64,000 bases of DNA. Origin: Hydrocarboniphaga sp. GTDB taxonomy: Bacteria; Pseudomonadota; Gammaproteobacteria; Nevskiales; Nevskiaceae. The notes below the pieces were generated by a model. That model was not told the origin of the DNA, did not search any database, and worked only from the letters and a program-made list of their open reading frames with translations. Location: assembly GCF_028291725.1 (NCBI RefSeq), contig NZ_JAQGNT010000097.1, positions 1 through 64,000 on the forward strand, in the 5' to 3' direction. Both the position numbers and the translations under genes were made by a program. Positions 36,718 to 44,995 of the stretch are shown here, piece after piece (within the stretch, counting starts at the first letter, position 1; each line of letters begins with the position of its first letter).

Positions 36718-37416
36718 TCAGCGATCCACTCTGGGCAGGTAGCTCAGATCGATCGGCCAGTTTTTGCTGACGTAGATGCCGAACGTCAGCGCACGTAGCC
36801 CGCGCTCCTTCATGATCACATCGATTTCACGGTGCGCCGTCGCACTGGGCTCTTCCGCTTCGTCGATCTGCTTGCCGATGATGTTGAAGCTGAGGAACAA
36901 GCCCCCACCGGGCACCAAGATATCCTGCTCAAGATGGTCCAGAAAAGCCGTCCACTCCGCCTTCGACCACACGCGATTGGCAGTGCGATTGAACGTGATT
37001 CGGCTGGCTGTCACCAGCTGATAGCGCTTGGTGATCGGTATAGGTGATTTGGCACCGAGCTTGGCGGCGATCACGTCTACACCCAGCAGATCGCAAAGCT
37101 TGACGAACATGGGTGGCTGCGCCTGCGTCAGCGCGGTTGCGCTGTGGCCCAGCTCGTTCAGAATTCTGCAGAAGTGGCCTCCACCGGCACCGAGGTCCAG
37201 CACGTTGAGCGGCTCGCTGGTATCCAGCGACAGCAGCCCCACCTCGGCCGCCTTCCGCTGAAACGGGATCTCGAACTTCATGTACTTGTGCTTGAAGCCT
37301 TTGACTGCCGTCCTTTCGGCGCTCAAAAATTCAGGTGGAGCCAGCTGCTCCAGCGAAATATTCATCGCATACGCCGACGCCACGCACCGCGCCACTACCT
37401 CGTCCAACTTCTGCAT
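36718..37416 (-). CDS. SAM-dependent methyltransferase
   Basis: Encodes 232 residues. The ATG at 37416 is preferred because AGGGGG lies 7 nt before it; a TTG at 37434 is open too. The SAM site is LNVLDLGAGGGHFCRILNELG, and GGGLFLSFNIIGKQIDE is the post-strand-5 region. MKFEIPFQRKAAEVGLL forms the leading helix. It is the first gene of the minus-strand ACP module, with about 120 nt before the acyltransferase-like gene. The methyl acceptor is unknown. Confidence 0.78.
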   Translation of the reverse strand: MQKLDEVVARCVASAYAMNISLEQLAPPEFLSAERTAVKGFKHKYMKFEIPFQRKAAEVGLLSLDTSEPLNVLDLGAGGGHFCRILNELGHSATALTQAQPPMFVKLCDLLGVDVIAAKLGAKSPIPITKRYQLVTASRITFNRTANRVWSKAEWTAFLDHLEQDILVPGGGLFLSFNIIGKQIDEAEEPSATAHREIDVIMKERGLRALTFGIYVSKNWPIDLSYLPRVDR

Positions 37417-37751
37417 CTTCACGCCCCCTGACAACGGTCTAGATCAACATCACTATAACGAGTAGCGGTCTCCAGGCAAGAGCAACTCCCTTCGCAGTTT
37501 CGTGGACGCAACTCCTTGATGATGCGACTCCGGGGCGTCGTAGACCTAGGACACCTGGCCGCGGTTGTTCTGATTTCATACAGTGTCACCGTAACCACCC
37601 CAGTGTCACCGTAACCACCCGCGTAACCGTACAGTGTCACCGTAACCGTAACTCCATTGACGAGCCAAGCGTCAGACAGGGATTGAAGAATCGCCCTTGA
37701 CCGCTGATGCAGTTTGCCATAAATTGCATCAAAATCGAAATGGCGCATCAC
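37417..37751. other. Gene-free region with short tandem repeats
   Basis: These 335 bp separate the methyltransferase start from the antitoxin start and must contain both promoters. CAGTGTCACCGTAACCACCC is repeated exactly in tandem (37581-37620), and a third partial copy starts at 37632. The left half (37440-37560) shows nothing recognisable. Confidence 0.7.
37581..37648. repeat. 20-bp tandem duplication plus a third partial copy
   Basis: Copies at 37581-37600 and 37601-37620 are identical (CAGTGTCACCGTAACCACCC). The third at 37632-37648 matches the first 16 bases, CAGTGTCACCGTAACC, then diverges. They lie about 100 nt upstream of the toxin-antitoxin pair and could be binding sites for its autoregulator or debris of an inserted element. 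Confidence 0.85.
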
Positions 37752-37982
37752 ATGGCAAGAACGACGATCACGCTTGAAGACGATGCCTTCGCCACGGCCC
37801 AGACGTATGCCAGGGCCCGCGCACTGAAGCTCGGGCAAGCGGTTTCGGAACTGATTCGTCGCGGCAGCGCCGAGCGCTTGCCGATCCGTAAGGAGGCCGG
37901 CGCATGGATATTCGATTTGCCGGCGGATGCCCCGAAAGTAACCGCCCTTGAGGTCAAAGAAATGTTGGATGCATCCTTTTGA
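37752..37982 (+). CDS. VapB-like ribbon-helix-helix antitoxin
   Basis: Encodes 76 residues from an ATG at 37752 (an in-frame ATG at 37740 is also possible). MARTTITLEDDAFATAQTYARARALKLGQAVSELIRRG is an RHH DNA-binding domain; the C-terminal FDLPADAPKVTALEVKEML is the toxin-binding tail typical of VapB partners of PIN toxins. Its stop overlaps the toxin start, so production is coupled. It is expected to repress its own promoter. Confidence 0.82.
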   Translation: MARTTITLEDDAFATAQTYARARALKLGQAVSELIRRGSAERLPIRKEAGAWIFDLPADAPKVTALEVKEMLDASF

Positions 37983-38413
37983 GTTCGTTGCTGGACGCCA
38001 ACATGCTCATCGCGCTTGGCTGGCCGGCGCATGAGCATCACCGGCGGGCGCTCGACTGGTTCAAGCGGCATGCGCGCCAGGGCTGGGCGACGTGTGCCTT
38101 GACCCAGGGCGCATTCGTTCGGATTATTTCGCAGCCGAGCTTTTCGGGGCTCAGTATCAATGTCGGTGAAATCGCCGAACTATTGCTGCGCAATACCGCG
38201 CACGCTCAGCACCGCTTGCTGCCTCTGGACTTTGGTTTCGAGCAAGTTCTGGGCTGCTGCACGGGCGGCTTGCTCGGGCACCGTCAGATCACGGATGCCT
38301 GGTTGCTGACCTTGGCCGTGCGCAACAGCGTCAAGCTGATCACTTTCGATTCGGGAATCGCACAGCTATTCGCAACCACTACGGAACGCGAACGCTACCT
38401 TCAGGTGCTGTAA
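37979..38413 (+). CDS. VapC-like PIN-domain toxin
   Basis: Encodes 144 residues from a TTG at 37979 overlapping the antitoxin stop (TTGA). This start is required because the essential PIN Asp lies in MSSLLDANMLIAL, before the next ATG. LLGHRQITDAWLLTLAVRN and LITFDSGIAQLF give the later conserved Asp residues. PIN toxins of this kind are Mg-dependent RNases that cut tRNA or rRNA. The intact motifs suggest an active toxin. Confidence 0.85.
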   Translation: MSSLLDANMLIALGWPAHEHHRRALDWFKRHARQGWATCALTQGAFVRIISQPSFSGLSINVGEIAELLLRNTAHAQHRLLPLDFGFEQVLGCCTGGLLGHRQITDAWLLTLAVRNSVKLITFDSGIAQLFATTTERERYLQVL

Positions 38414-38819
38414 TGCGTGCCTTGACCGGGCGGCCACAGGGACTGTGCGTCTTCGATGGTGGCCTTGGGCCGGATACCGCGCAGGCTGGTACCCGGGACA
38501 AGCTGATCCAGCAATTGCAGCGGCTGCAAGGTCATGGTTGTAACGGGCGGTAAATACCTGCCCGTTCTTGCGCGTTTCTTCGACGATGGGATCATTCGGC
38601 ATTGTCTTTTCCTGTTAATTCTTCGGGCGAACACAACACCGGGCAAACCAAACCATGCTCAGAAGCGACTTGCCACCTACCAAGCTGTCAGCGTAGCTTG
38701 AATTCCGACCGGCTCGGCAGTTGGCGCCGGGCGCAAGCCCACAAGGAATGCAGAAATGCCCGGACCGCGCGAGCGAAATCATCGCGACCCGGAATATCGA
38801 GCGGCAAGGAGAATGCTTC
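38414..38819. other. Intergenic region with a gene remnant
   Basis: The 406 bp between the toxin and the pectate-lyase-like gene contain no intact gene. A minus-strand remnant is described separately. The stretch just before 38820 carries AAGGAGAATGCTTC, a good ribosome binding site for the next gene. No repeat or terminator was seen. Confidence 0.6.
38532..38602 (-). pseudogene. Remnant of a small conserved protein next to the toxin
   Basis: The minus-strand ATG at 38602 starts MPNDPIVEETRKNGQVFTARYN then HDLAAA, which looks like the N-terminus of a short protein family often found beside toxin-antitoxin genes (DPIVEEIRK...YDL). The similarity then stops and the frame continues into unrelated sequence, so the gene appears truncated or frameshifted. 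Identification is from memory of the motif only. Confidence 0.4.
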
Positions 38820-40280
38820 ATGAAAGCGTGGGCACATCTCGTCTGTATTGGCTTCCTAGGCTCTGCGCAAATTGCGCACGCCGCAAAAAGAACCGGGCCG
38901 GAGCCCTACACGGCCATCGCACCCGCTCCGCAAGGTACGCAGAAATCTTTTCCCGGTGCCGAAGGATATGGCGCCTATGCAAAAGGCGGTCGCGGTGGTG
39001 CGGTTTTGTTCGTCACCAATCTGGACGACAGCGGATCGGGCTCTTTTCGGGCAGCGGCAACAAGCGCGGGGCCGCGCACGATCGTGTTCCGCGTCAGTGG
39101 ATATATCGCGCTCGAGTCTCCCATTGAGATCAAAAGCCCGTTCCTGACCATTGCGGGTCAGACCGCTCCCGGGGGTGGTGTCTGCATTCGAGGCGACAAA
39201 GTGGTGGTCAACACACACGACGTCATCATCCGGCAGTTTTGTTCTCGCATAGGAAAAAGCGGGGGCGCTACCGTTCCGAGCAAGAGACGATCCCTTGATA
39301 TCAGGGACGCACAGAATGTCATCGTCGATCACTCATCGTTTAGCTGGTCGCTGGACGACGTCGTCGGCGTGATTGATTTAAAAGACCCCCTGGACACAAA
39401 AAACATCACGATCCAGTGGTCGATTCTCACCGAGCCCCTTTTTCAGGGAGCCCATCCGCTAGGTGGCCCCCTGGTTGTCGGCGGTGGCGGCGGCGGCGTT
39501 ACCAATATCTCGCTCCACCACAACCTTTTCTCGCAGTGCCACGTCAAGTGCCCCAGCATTCTCAGCGGCGAGACCGTCGATTTTGTCAACAACTACACGT
39601 TCAATTGGGCCTCTCTGGCTACCGCCGTGACCTCAGGATCCAGCGTCGGGAACCACAAGTTTTATGGTCCTTCGTTCGTCAATATCGTGAACAATCTCTA
39701 CAAGGCAGGTCCGGGCATCAATAGTCCCAGCCCGCTTGACGGAAGAATTGTGGTGGGCCAGAAGAGGGCCAAAACCGCCGCTGCGATAAGAGACTTCCGC
39801 GTCTATGTTCACGGGAATGTCGACGATTCTGGACGACCTGCCGACACAGTGACCGATGGAGAGGGCCTCCTGAGAATAATGCCCGCCGAAGAGAGGGCTC
39901 AGGTATTGGCGAGGTCCCCAGTCAACAACAAAACCTTCGAGCTTAGTGTCGAGAATACCCAGGGACTCGGGGAGAAAATTCTGCGTTCGGTCGGAAGAAC
40001 CATTCCGAAGAGAGACGCCGTCGATATGCGCGTCGTCGATGATGTTCGCCAAGGACGAGGCCGCAAATCGACCGTGCCTGAAGATGCGGGCGGCTATCCA
40101 AACCTGGCCTCGGGAACCGCGTATCCCGACGCTGATCAGGACGGCATGGATGACGCCTGGGAGACCGCGCACCATCTCAGCCCGAAAAACCCTTCCGATC
40201 GGAACCTGGAGGACCGCAACGGCGACGGCTATACTAATCTGGAAGAGTTCCTGAACTACCTCGCCACCCAACGAAGCTAG
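38820..40280 (+). CDS. Secreted pectate-lyase-like beta-helix protein
   Basis: Encodes 486 residues with signal peptide (MKAWAHLVCIGFLGSAQIAHA) and a strong ribosome binding site AAGGAGA. The body has the pectate lyase pattern: FPGAEGYGAYAKGGRGG, LDDSGSGSFRAA, RTIVFRVSGYI, LTIAGQTAPGGGVCIRG, VIVDHSSFSWSLDD. The end carries EF-hand/dockerin-like calcium loops (DADQDGMDDAWE and DRNGDGYTNLEEFLN). It should be periplasmic or extracellular and may cleave acidic polysaccharide by beta-elimination, possibly the capsule itself. The Arg catalytic residue could not be placed. Confidence 0.75.
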   Translation: MKAWAHLVCIGFLGSAQIAHAAKRTGPEPYTAIAPAPQGTQKSFPGAEGYGAYAKGGRGGAVLFVTNLDDSGSGSFRAAATSAGPRTIVFRVSGYIALESPIEIKSPFLTIAGQTAPGGGVCIRGDKVVVNTHDVIIRQFCSRIGKSGGATVPSKRRSLDIRDAQNVIVDHSSFSWSLDDVVGVIDLKDPLDTKNITIQWSILTEPLFQGAHPLGGPLVVGGGGGGVTNISLHHNLFSQCHVKCPSILSGETVDFVNNYTFNWASLATAVTSGSSVGNHKFYGPSFVNIVNNLYKAGPGINSPSPLDGRIVVGQKRAKTAAAIRDFRVYVHGNVDDSGRPADTVTDGEGLLRIMPAEERAQVLARSPVNNKTFELSVENTQGLGEKILRSVGRTIPKRDAVDMRVVDDVRQGRGRKSTVPEDAGGYPNLASGTAYPDADQDGMDDAWETAHHLSPKNPSDRNLEDRNGDGYTNLEEFLNYLATQRS

Positions 40281-40367
40281 TACCGTGGCACTGAAGTGTC
40301 GGCAGGAACGGCCAAAGAATCTACCCGGACCAAGCCGACTGCGGTGATGCGCGACGGACGCAGATTT

Positions 40368-42059
40368 TCAGTCAACGTCTACCGAAAATGGCAGCAGGCC
40401 CTGTCTCAAAGTCAGGCCAGGGACGGCGAGGGATGGCTCCGCGCATGCGTCGAAAACATTACCCCAGGTTTGGGGACAGTTTTTTGCCGCAACGACTTTC
40501 TGCGGCTCTACCGCATAAGTCAGTCGTCCAGGTGATCCGGCGGAGAGCCTGAGCTTCCAGCGCGACAGCTGCCCCCTGGTTTCCACTTCCACCGAAACAA
40601 TCTCGCCGGTGCCGCTCCATTCAAAGCCGAAATTCCGGGCCGCGCCGCGTTCATCAACAACGATCTGCAGGCCACGCTCCGCAAACACCACCGTTCCTGA
40701 AACTTCGTCGCCCACCCGCTTGACCGAACGCTCGTCGGTGCGTGGGCAGGTTTCGAAAGGTAGCTCTCGGAGCGACCAGCCGCCACCGCCGCCGCTTATC
40801 TCCGGGTCGTACATCCGGCGCCGGATTGGGTCGCCGAGTTTCGCGGCGGGATCATGCAACATCGCCTCACGCACGATACGTGCGGCTCTGGCACCGAATT
40901 CCCGAAGAAGCGCTTTTGCCAACGGCGCCCAATGCACTGCCTGGCCTTCGAAAAAGCCGTAGTCGCCATGGAACCAATAGGGTGAACAAACCGGGGCGAT
41001 ACCCGGCTCGGACAACGCAGCGACTTGCGCAAGCGGGATCTGTGCGTTGCTCTTGGCCTTACGCTTGACGGCGGGCGCGACCAGGATCGTGGCAAGCATC
41101 CACACCGGCTCAGCTTGCTGGGTACGTTCACGTATCAGCACATCCAGTCGATTACGCAGCTCGATCATCTGCGCCCTGTACAGCATCGGATCGGTGCCGC
41201 GCTTGCGATCCTCCTCTCCGTGATCCCACAGAAAATGTGGCAGGTACAACCGCTTGCCGTAGCGCTTGCAGATGGCGATTGACCGATCGACCGTTGTTAG
41301 AAAATTGCGGAACGCCTGCGTCCCCTCGGCAATATTGCAGAGCAGTTGGCCGGCTTGGCCGGAGCTACGATATAGATGCGCAGCGCTCGAATCTCCGATC
41401 GGGTCAGCGGCGATCAGTGAGTGCCGCAGGTAAGCGCAGCCTCCCGACTCGCCCACGTCGGCATTCTCTTGCGCCGGCACGAAATCGGTCAGAGTAGCGC
41501 CATCGAGCTCCCGGCCCTGCACACCGAGCAATCCCGTGTTGAGCATCAACGCGCGGCACTCATCCACGACGTCCGATCGTCCCACCATCAGAGCCCGTCC
41601 CAGCCCGAGTTTGCCCGTCGCGGCGTCGTCCCGGTCGGCGATGGTATCGATCAACACCTGGTCGTCCAACACCTGCTTTTGCGTGTCGGGTGAGCCGGCA
41701 TTGCGTCTTGTTTGACGGCGCTCCTTCGCTCCGCCCCCAATCTCCACCGCTTGACGCCGCAGATGCCTGCGCAAACCGCCCGCCTCGGCGTTTGATTGCC
41801 CATAAGCGATCGTCAGCACGACAGGATCCGCCGCGTCAGTGCTCGCAGCTCGCTTCTCTGCGAAGACCGGACTCTGAGTCGGTGCCGCCGCCGTCGCCTG
41901 GACCCGGGCAAGCTCTGCGACAGGCGGACCGACACTGTCGGCTGTACCGGTGGCGGAATCTCGCACCTCGCTTGGGTCGGCCGCACCGTTCAGGGCTCGC
42001 GCCTCACGCATGGCGCGGCGTCTGCGTTTTTGCTCCTTCCGGCGCAATTCGTCAGTCAT
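40368..42059 (-). CDS. SGNH/sialate O-acetylesterase-like protein
   Basis: Encodes 563 residues from an ATG at 42059, 8 nt after the upstream sulfotransferase stop. A basic N-terminal region (MTDELRRKEQKRRRRAMRE) replaces a signal peptide, so it is probably cytoplasmic. Block I is TIAYGQSNAEAGG (about 83), a GQSN nucleophile as in carbohydrate esterase SASA families; LWDHGEED (about 279) matches the conserved GE(S/N)D block, and the late HWAPLAKALL could supply the catalytic His. The last 150 residues are beta-rich. It may remove or transfer acyl groups on the polysaccharide. Confidence 0.6.
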   Translation of the reverse strand: MTDELRRKEQKRRRRAMREARALNGAADPSEVRDSATGTADSVGPPVAELARVQATAAAPTQSPVFAEKRAASTDAADPVVLTIAYGQSNAEAGGLRRHLRRQAVEIGGGAKERRQTRRNAGSPDTQKQVLDDQVLIDTIADRDDAATGKLGLGRALMVGRSDVVDECRALMLNTGLLGVQGRELDGATLTDFVPAQENADVGESGGCAYLRHSLIAADPIGDSSAAHLYRSSGQAGQLLCNIAEGTQAFRNFLTTVDRSIAICKRYGKRLYLPHFLWDHGEEDRKRGTDPMLYRAQMIELRNRLDVLIRERTQQAEPVWMLATILVAPAVKRKAKSNAQIPLAQVAALSEPGIAPVCSPYWFHGDYGFFEGQAVHWAPLAKALLREFGARAARIVREAMLHDPAAKLGDPIRRRMYDPEISGGGGGWSLRELPFETCPRTDERSVKRVGDEVSGTVVFAERGLQIVVDERGAARNFGFEWSGTGEIVSVEVETRGQLSRWKLRLSAGSPGRLTYAVEPQKVVAAKNCPQTWGNVFDACAEPSLAVPGLTLRQGLLPFSVDVD

Positions 42060-42067
42060 GGAACGAC

Positions 42068-42970
42068 TTATTTCAAACCATACTTCTGAAGCCATCCCAG
42101 AGCCGCGCCTCCGAAGATTTCGGCGCATGCGCGTAGCTCGGCTTCGAACTCCGCGATCAGACACTTCAGGAGGTCCCCTTCGAGCTTGGCCCGCGGACGC
42201 CCGTCTTTGGAATTGTGCGACAACGCAAGTGCACCACTACTCTCGTCTGGATTTCCTCCCAGGTAACGCAGGATGGCGGCGCGTGTCGCCTGTGGATCAG
42301 CGATGACGTCATCGAGGAAAAACCATCGAAACCGATGCGCTGGAATATGTTCGGCCCATCGCCGATGGATTTCCGAGGGATACAGCAAACTGCCGGCAAA
42401 GCCAGATCTCAAAGTCTGCTTGAGTTCGGCAAGCTCACTAACTACGGTGACGGCAAGCCGACCATTGCCAACAGCGTCATTGAGGTTCGACCATAGCCGG
42501 CTGATCGGATCCCTGAGCATTAATATGATCTTGACATCGGGCAGATGCGCTGCAATCGCGTTGACGACAGAAGGCTCGAGTTCGCTATATGCCGGGGTGA
42601 TGTCACCCGTAATTTTTTGCCCGGCGAACGAAAAAAGCGACGAGTAGACCGCGAAATCGGGTTCCCTGGAGATCGTCAAACTTTGCAACAGTCGGCCAAA
42701 GCGCTTGGACTCCTGGGACCAGCTGCTGATCTTGGCAGCCCTCGTCGATTTGACGATCGTCCCGGCGTTGTTGACCATTCCCCGTGCCTTCTTGGCGTCC
42801 TTCCGGATCTTGGCCACCATGGACGAATGCGGAAACGCCCGGTCAAAAAAATGCAGCTCCTTGATAGGCGGCATCCAAAAATCCGGGTGCTCCTGTAGTT
42901 GGTTGTAAAGCCAGCGAGTACCTGCCTTCTGTAGCCCAATACCAATAAAATCTGGGCGCGGTCTCGTCAT
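42068..42970 (-). CDS. Sulfotransferase
   Basis: Encodes 300 residues from an ATG at 42970. The 5'-PSB loop is FIGIGLQKAGTRWLYNQLQEHPDF followed by PIKELHFFD; ILMLRDPISRLWSNLND is the 3'-phosphate site with Arg and Ser. ITGDITPAYSEL is also typical. This layout matches bacterial and heparan N-sulfotransferase-like Sulfotransfer_1 proteins. It closely resembles the protein at 44996. The downstream esterase-like gene is only 8 nt away, suggesting joint action. Confidence 0.85.
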   Translation of the reverse strand: MTRPRPDFIGIGLQKAGTRWLYNQLQEHPDFWMPPIKELHFFDRAFPHSSMVAKIRKDAKKARGMVNNAGTIVKSTRAAKISSWSQESKRFGRLLQSLTISREPDFAVYSSLFSFAGQKITGDITPAYSELEPSVVNAIAAHLPDVKIILMLRDPISRLWSNLNDAVGNGRLAVTVVSELAELKQTLRSGFAGSLLYPSEIHRRWAEHIPAHRFRWFFLDDVIADPQATRAAILRYLGGNPDESSGALALSHNSKDGRPRAKLEGDLLKCLIAEFEAELRACAEIFGGAALGWLQKYGLK

Positions 42971-43518
42971 TGCGGTCTGCACTCAAGCTCCTGACTTATA
43001 GAGGACCAAAACGGCTGCGACCAAGCCGTGGCCCATGATGCGGGACTCTAGTTGAGCGGCATTCTGGATGTCAAACCTACTTTCCGGCCGCACAATTGCA
43101 TCAGATCATCGTGTTTCTACAAGCCGAGAGGCCCGCCGCCGTCTCCGCCGGAGCTAGATCCCTGCATTGCAACTAGGCTCCTACTTCTTGCCGTGCTGGC
43201 AATCCGGCTCAGACATCCTCGGAAGCGATCGGCCCGATGGTGACGCGAACGCGCCAGCGGTCCAGATCAGCAGGGTATCGACTGCCGCCGCACAAGCTGG
43301 TTAGTCCCCGATCCTTGCCCGTTAACGGGCCGCGTGACAATATCCGTTGGCCCCTTATCAATGCTCTTAGGCATGGGCTCAGGCGATCGGCGCCCTAGCG
43401 GCAGCGATCAACGCTTTTATCAGAAGGGCCACCCAATTTTCCGGCTCGTCGTTACCGACCGGCCGATGACTGTGGTGCCATTGCTTACTTATCCGTCTTC
43501 GGACTCTAGGAGATTCGC
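42971..43518. promoter_or_regulatory. Divergent 548-bp intergenic region
   Basis: It separates the minus-strand sulfotransferase from the plus-strand HU-like gene and must hold promoters for both. Its composition is less coding-like and no gene could be supported. The HU-like start is preceded by TAGGAGATTCGC, a strong ribosome binding site. No clear promoter hexamers or repeats were identified. Confidence 0.5.
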
Positions 43519-43827
43519 ATGAAACTCGATGACATCATCAATAAGGCCGCCGCCTCTTCAGGCGCGAAGCCGGATGAACTCAAGAAAGCCCTTGGCAGTA
43601 TATTTAGCGAGATCAAAACGGCAGTCGAGCAGGGCGCAAAGGTACAAATTCCAAGCATGGGCACGTTCATACTGAAATCACGGAGTGCCGGCGAAAAAAT
43701 CATCGCCAAGACCGGGGAGAAGCGGGAAATCGAAGCTGGCAGCTTCATCGCCTTCAAGCCGTTCAAGAGCGAGGCCAACAAAAAAACCGGCAAAGTCAAG
43801 AAAGAGAAAAAGGCCGCTCAGGTTTAA
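43519..43827 (+). CDS. HU/IHF family DNA-binding protein
   Basis: Encodes 102 residues. The family fold is visible in MKLDDIINKAAASSGAKPDELKKAL, VEQGAKVQIPSMGTFILKSR and FIAFKPFKSEANKKTG. The usual HU arm motif GRNP is replaced by AGEKIIAKTGEKREI, and a Lys-rich tail (KKTGKVKKEKKAA) is added, so it is a divergent member. It may bend DNA at local promoters. It stands at the head of a group of plus-strand sulfotransferase genes. Confidence 0.8.
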   Translation: MKLDDIINKAAASSGAKPDELKKALGSIFSEIKTAVEQGAKVQIPSMGTFILKSRSAGEKIIAKTGEKREIEAGSFIAFKPFKSEANKKTGKVKKEKKAAQV

Positions 43828-43927
43828 GATCTCCTCGCCGTTCACCCCACTGCGCAAGCGGTTTCGCCTGGTCCGGCCGTCTGGCTGATACCGCTGCGAT
43901 GCATCGATTCCCACCAAAGAGATCAGA

Positions 43928-44986
43928 GTGACTGTGAATCAAACGGCGACCGGCACCCCTTCGGCGCCTCTGCCCAAGGGCATCATGATTCTCGGCGCCG
44001 CCAAAAGCGGCACCACGGCGCTGTTCTATGCCATCCAGAACACGCTGAACAAACGGCACGGCACGGCCGTCAAGGGGTTGTTCGAGCCGACCACGACGCA
44101 AAGGATAGAAGAATATCTGGCATCTGGCAGTGACCGGGTTCCATTGATCAAAGTGCTGCTCGGTCTGTTCATCCGCAAGGGCATGGATCTGTCGCAGGCT
44201 TTCGATAAGAAGATCATCATCTATCGTGACCCGCGCGACAACGTGATCAGCCGCCTGGTGTTCATGCTGACGCGGCTGATCGAGCCGTCGGAGCGCGACA
44301 AGATCGACCAGGTGATCGCCCTGTTGCAGCGCAAGGAACGGGAGCCGGAATCGCTGAGCGTCGCCCAGATCATCCGCGAAGTGGGCGTGATCACCAATCG
44401 CGAAAACTTGCTGGCCAGCGTTCGCAACAACGCGCTGCTGCCCGCCAAGATGAAGCGGCAGTCCGGCGACCAGTATTTCATGCTGTCCTACGAAGATTTC
44501 GTCGAGGGGCGTTTCGATCAATTGAACGGCTACCTCGGCTTTGAAGTCGATCCGGATTTCGAGGTCGGCGACCGGCACACTCACATCGTCCGGACCAAAT
44601 CCTCGGGTAGCTGGAAAGACTGGTTCCTTGCCGAGGACATCGACTACTTCGTCAAGGAAGTGGCAGAGGACTATAACCTGCTGGGCTTCGATGCGGAGCA
44701 GCAGCCGAATGCCAACAAGCATCTCGATCCGAAAATCGGCAGCGAATACGCGATGGCTCAGTTTACTCGCGTAGGCGACAAGCACCGTACGCGCAAAACG
44801 GCGGGCAACGCTGGAGGCAAGCAAGACAAAGCCTCTGCGAAGATCGAGGAAGAGATCGAAGCCACCGAAGGACTCGCGACCGTCAGCAAGCAGGCCGCAG
44901 ATGCGCAGCGAGAGGAGCGCAAGGCGCAGCGCCAGCGCAGAAAAGCCAAGCGCAGCGCGCAGACGGATGCCGGCAAGGGCGGCTGA
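43928..44986 (+). CDS. Sulfotransferase-like protein with charged coiled-coil tail
   Basis: Encodes 352 residues from a GTG at 43928 (a second GTG at 43934 is possible). The P-loop is IMILGAAKSGTTALFYAIQ and the 3'-phosphate site is IIIYRDPRDNVISRLVF. RTKSSGSWKDWFLAEDIDYF resembles the C-terminal acceptor-site region of sulfotransferases. Residues about 280-352 form a highly charged helix (AQREERKAQRQRRKAKRS), perhaps for membrane or partner binding. Next gene follows after 9 nt. Confidence 0.8.
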   Translation: MTVNQTATGTPSAPLPKGIMILGAAKSGTTALFYAIQNTLNKRHGTAVKGLFEPTTTQRIEEYLASGSDRVPLIKVLLGLFIRKGMDLSQAFDKKIIIYRDPRDNVISRLVFMLTRLIEPSERDKIDQVIALLQRKEREPESLSVAQIIREVGVITNRENLLASVRNNALLPAKMKRQSGDQYFMLSYEDFVEGRFDQLNGYLGFEVDPDFEVGDRHTHIVRTKSSGSWKDWFLAEDIDYFVKEVAEDYNLLGFDAEQQPNANKHLDPKIGSEYAMAQFTRVGDKHRTRKTAGNAGGKQDKASAKIEEEIEATEGLATVSKQAADAQREERKAQRQRRKAKRSAQTDAGKGG

Positions 44987-44995
44987 GCCAAACCG

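Noticed and set aside
37581-37648. Possible CRISPR-like array
   Set aside because: The copies are directly adjacent or 11 nt apart, with no spacers of regular length and no cas genes.
40296-40535. 79-codon plus-strand frame after the pectate-lyase-like gene
   Set aside because: It runs across the 3' end of the esterase-like gene on the other strand and lacks supporting features.
43052-43243. Short plus-strand frame in the divergent spacer before the HU-like gene
   Set aside because: Pro/Arg/Leu composition, no ribosome binding site and no family match.
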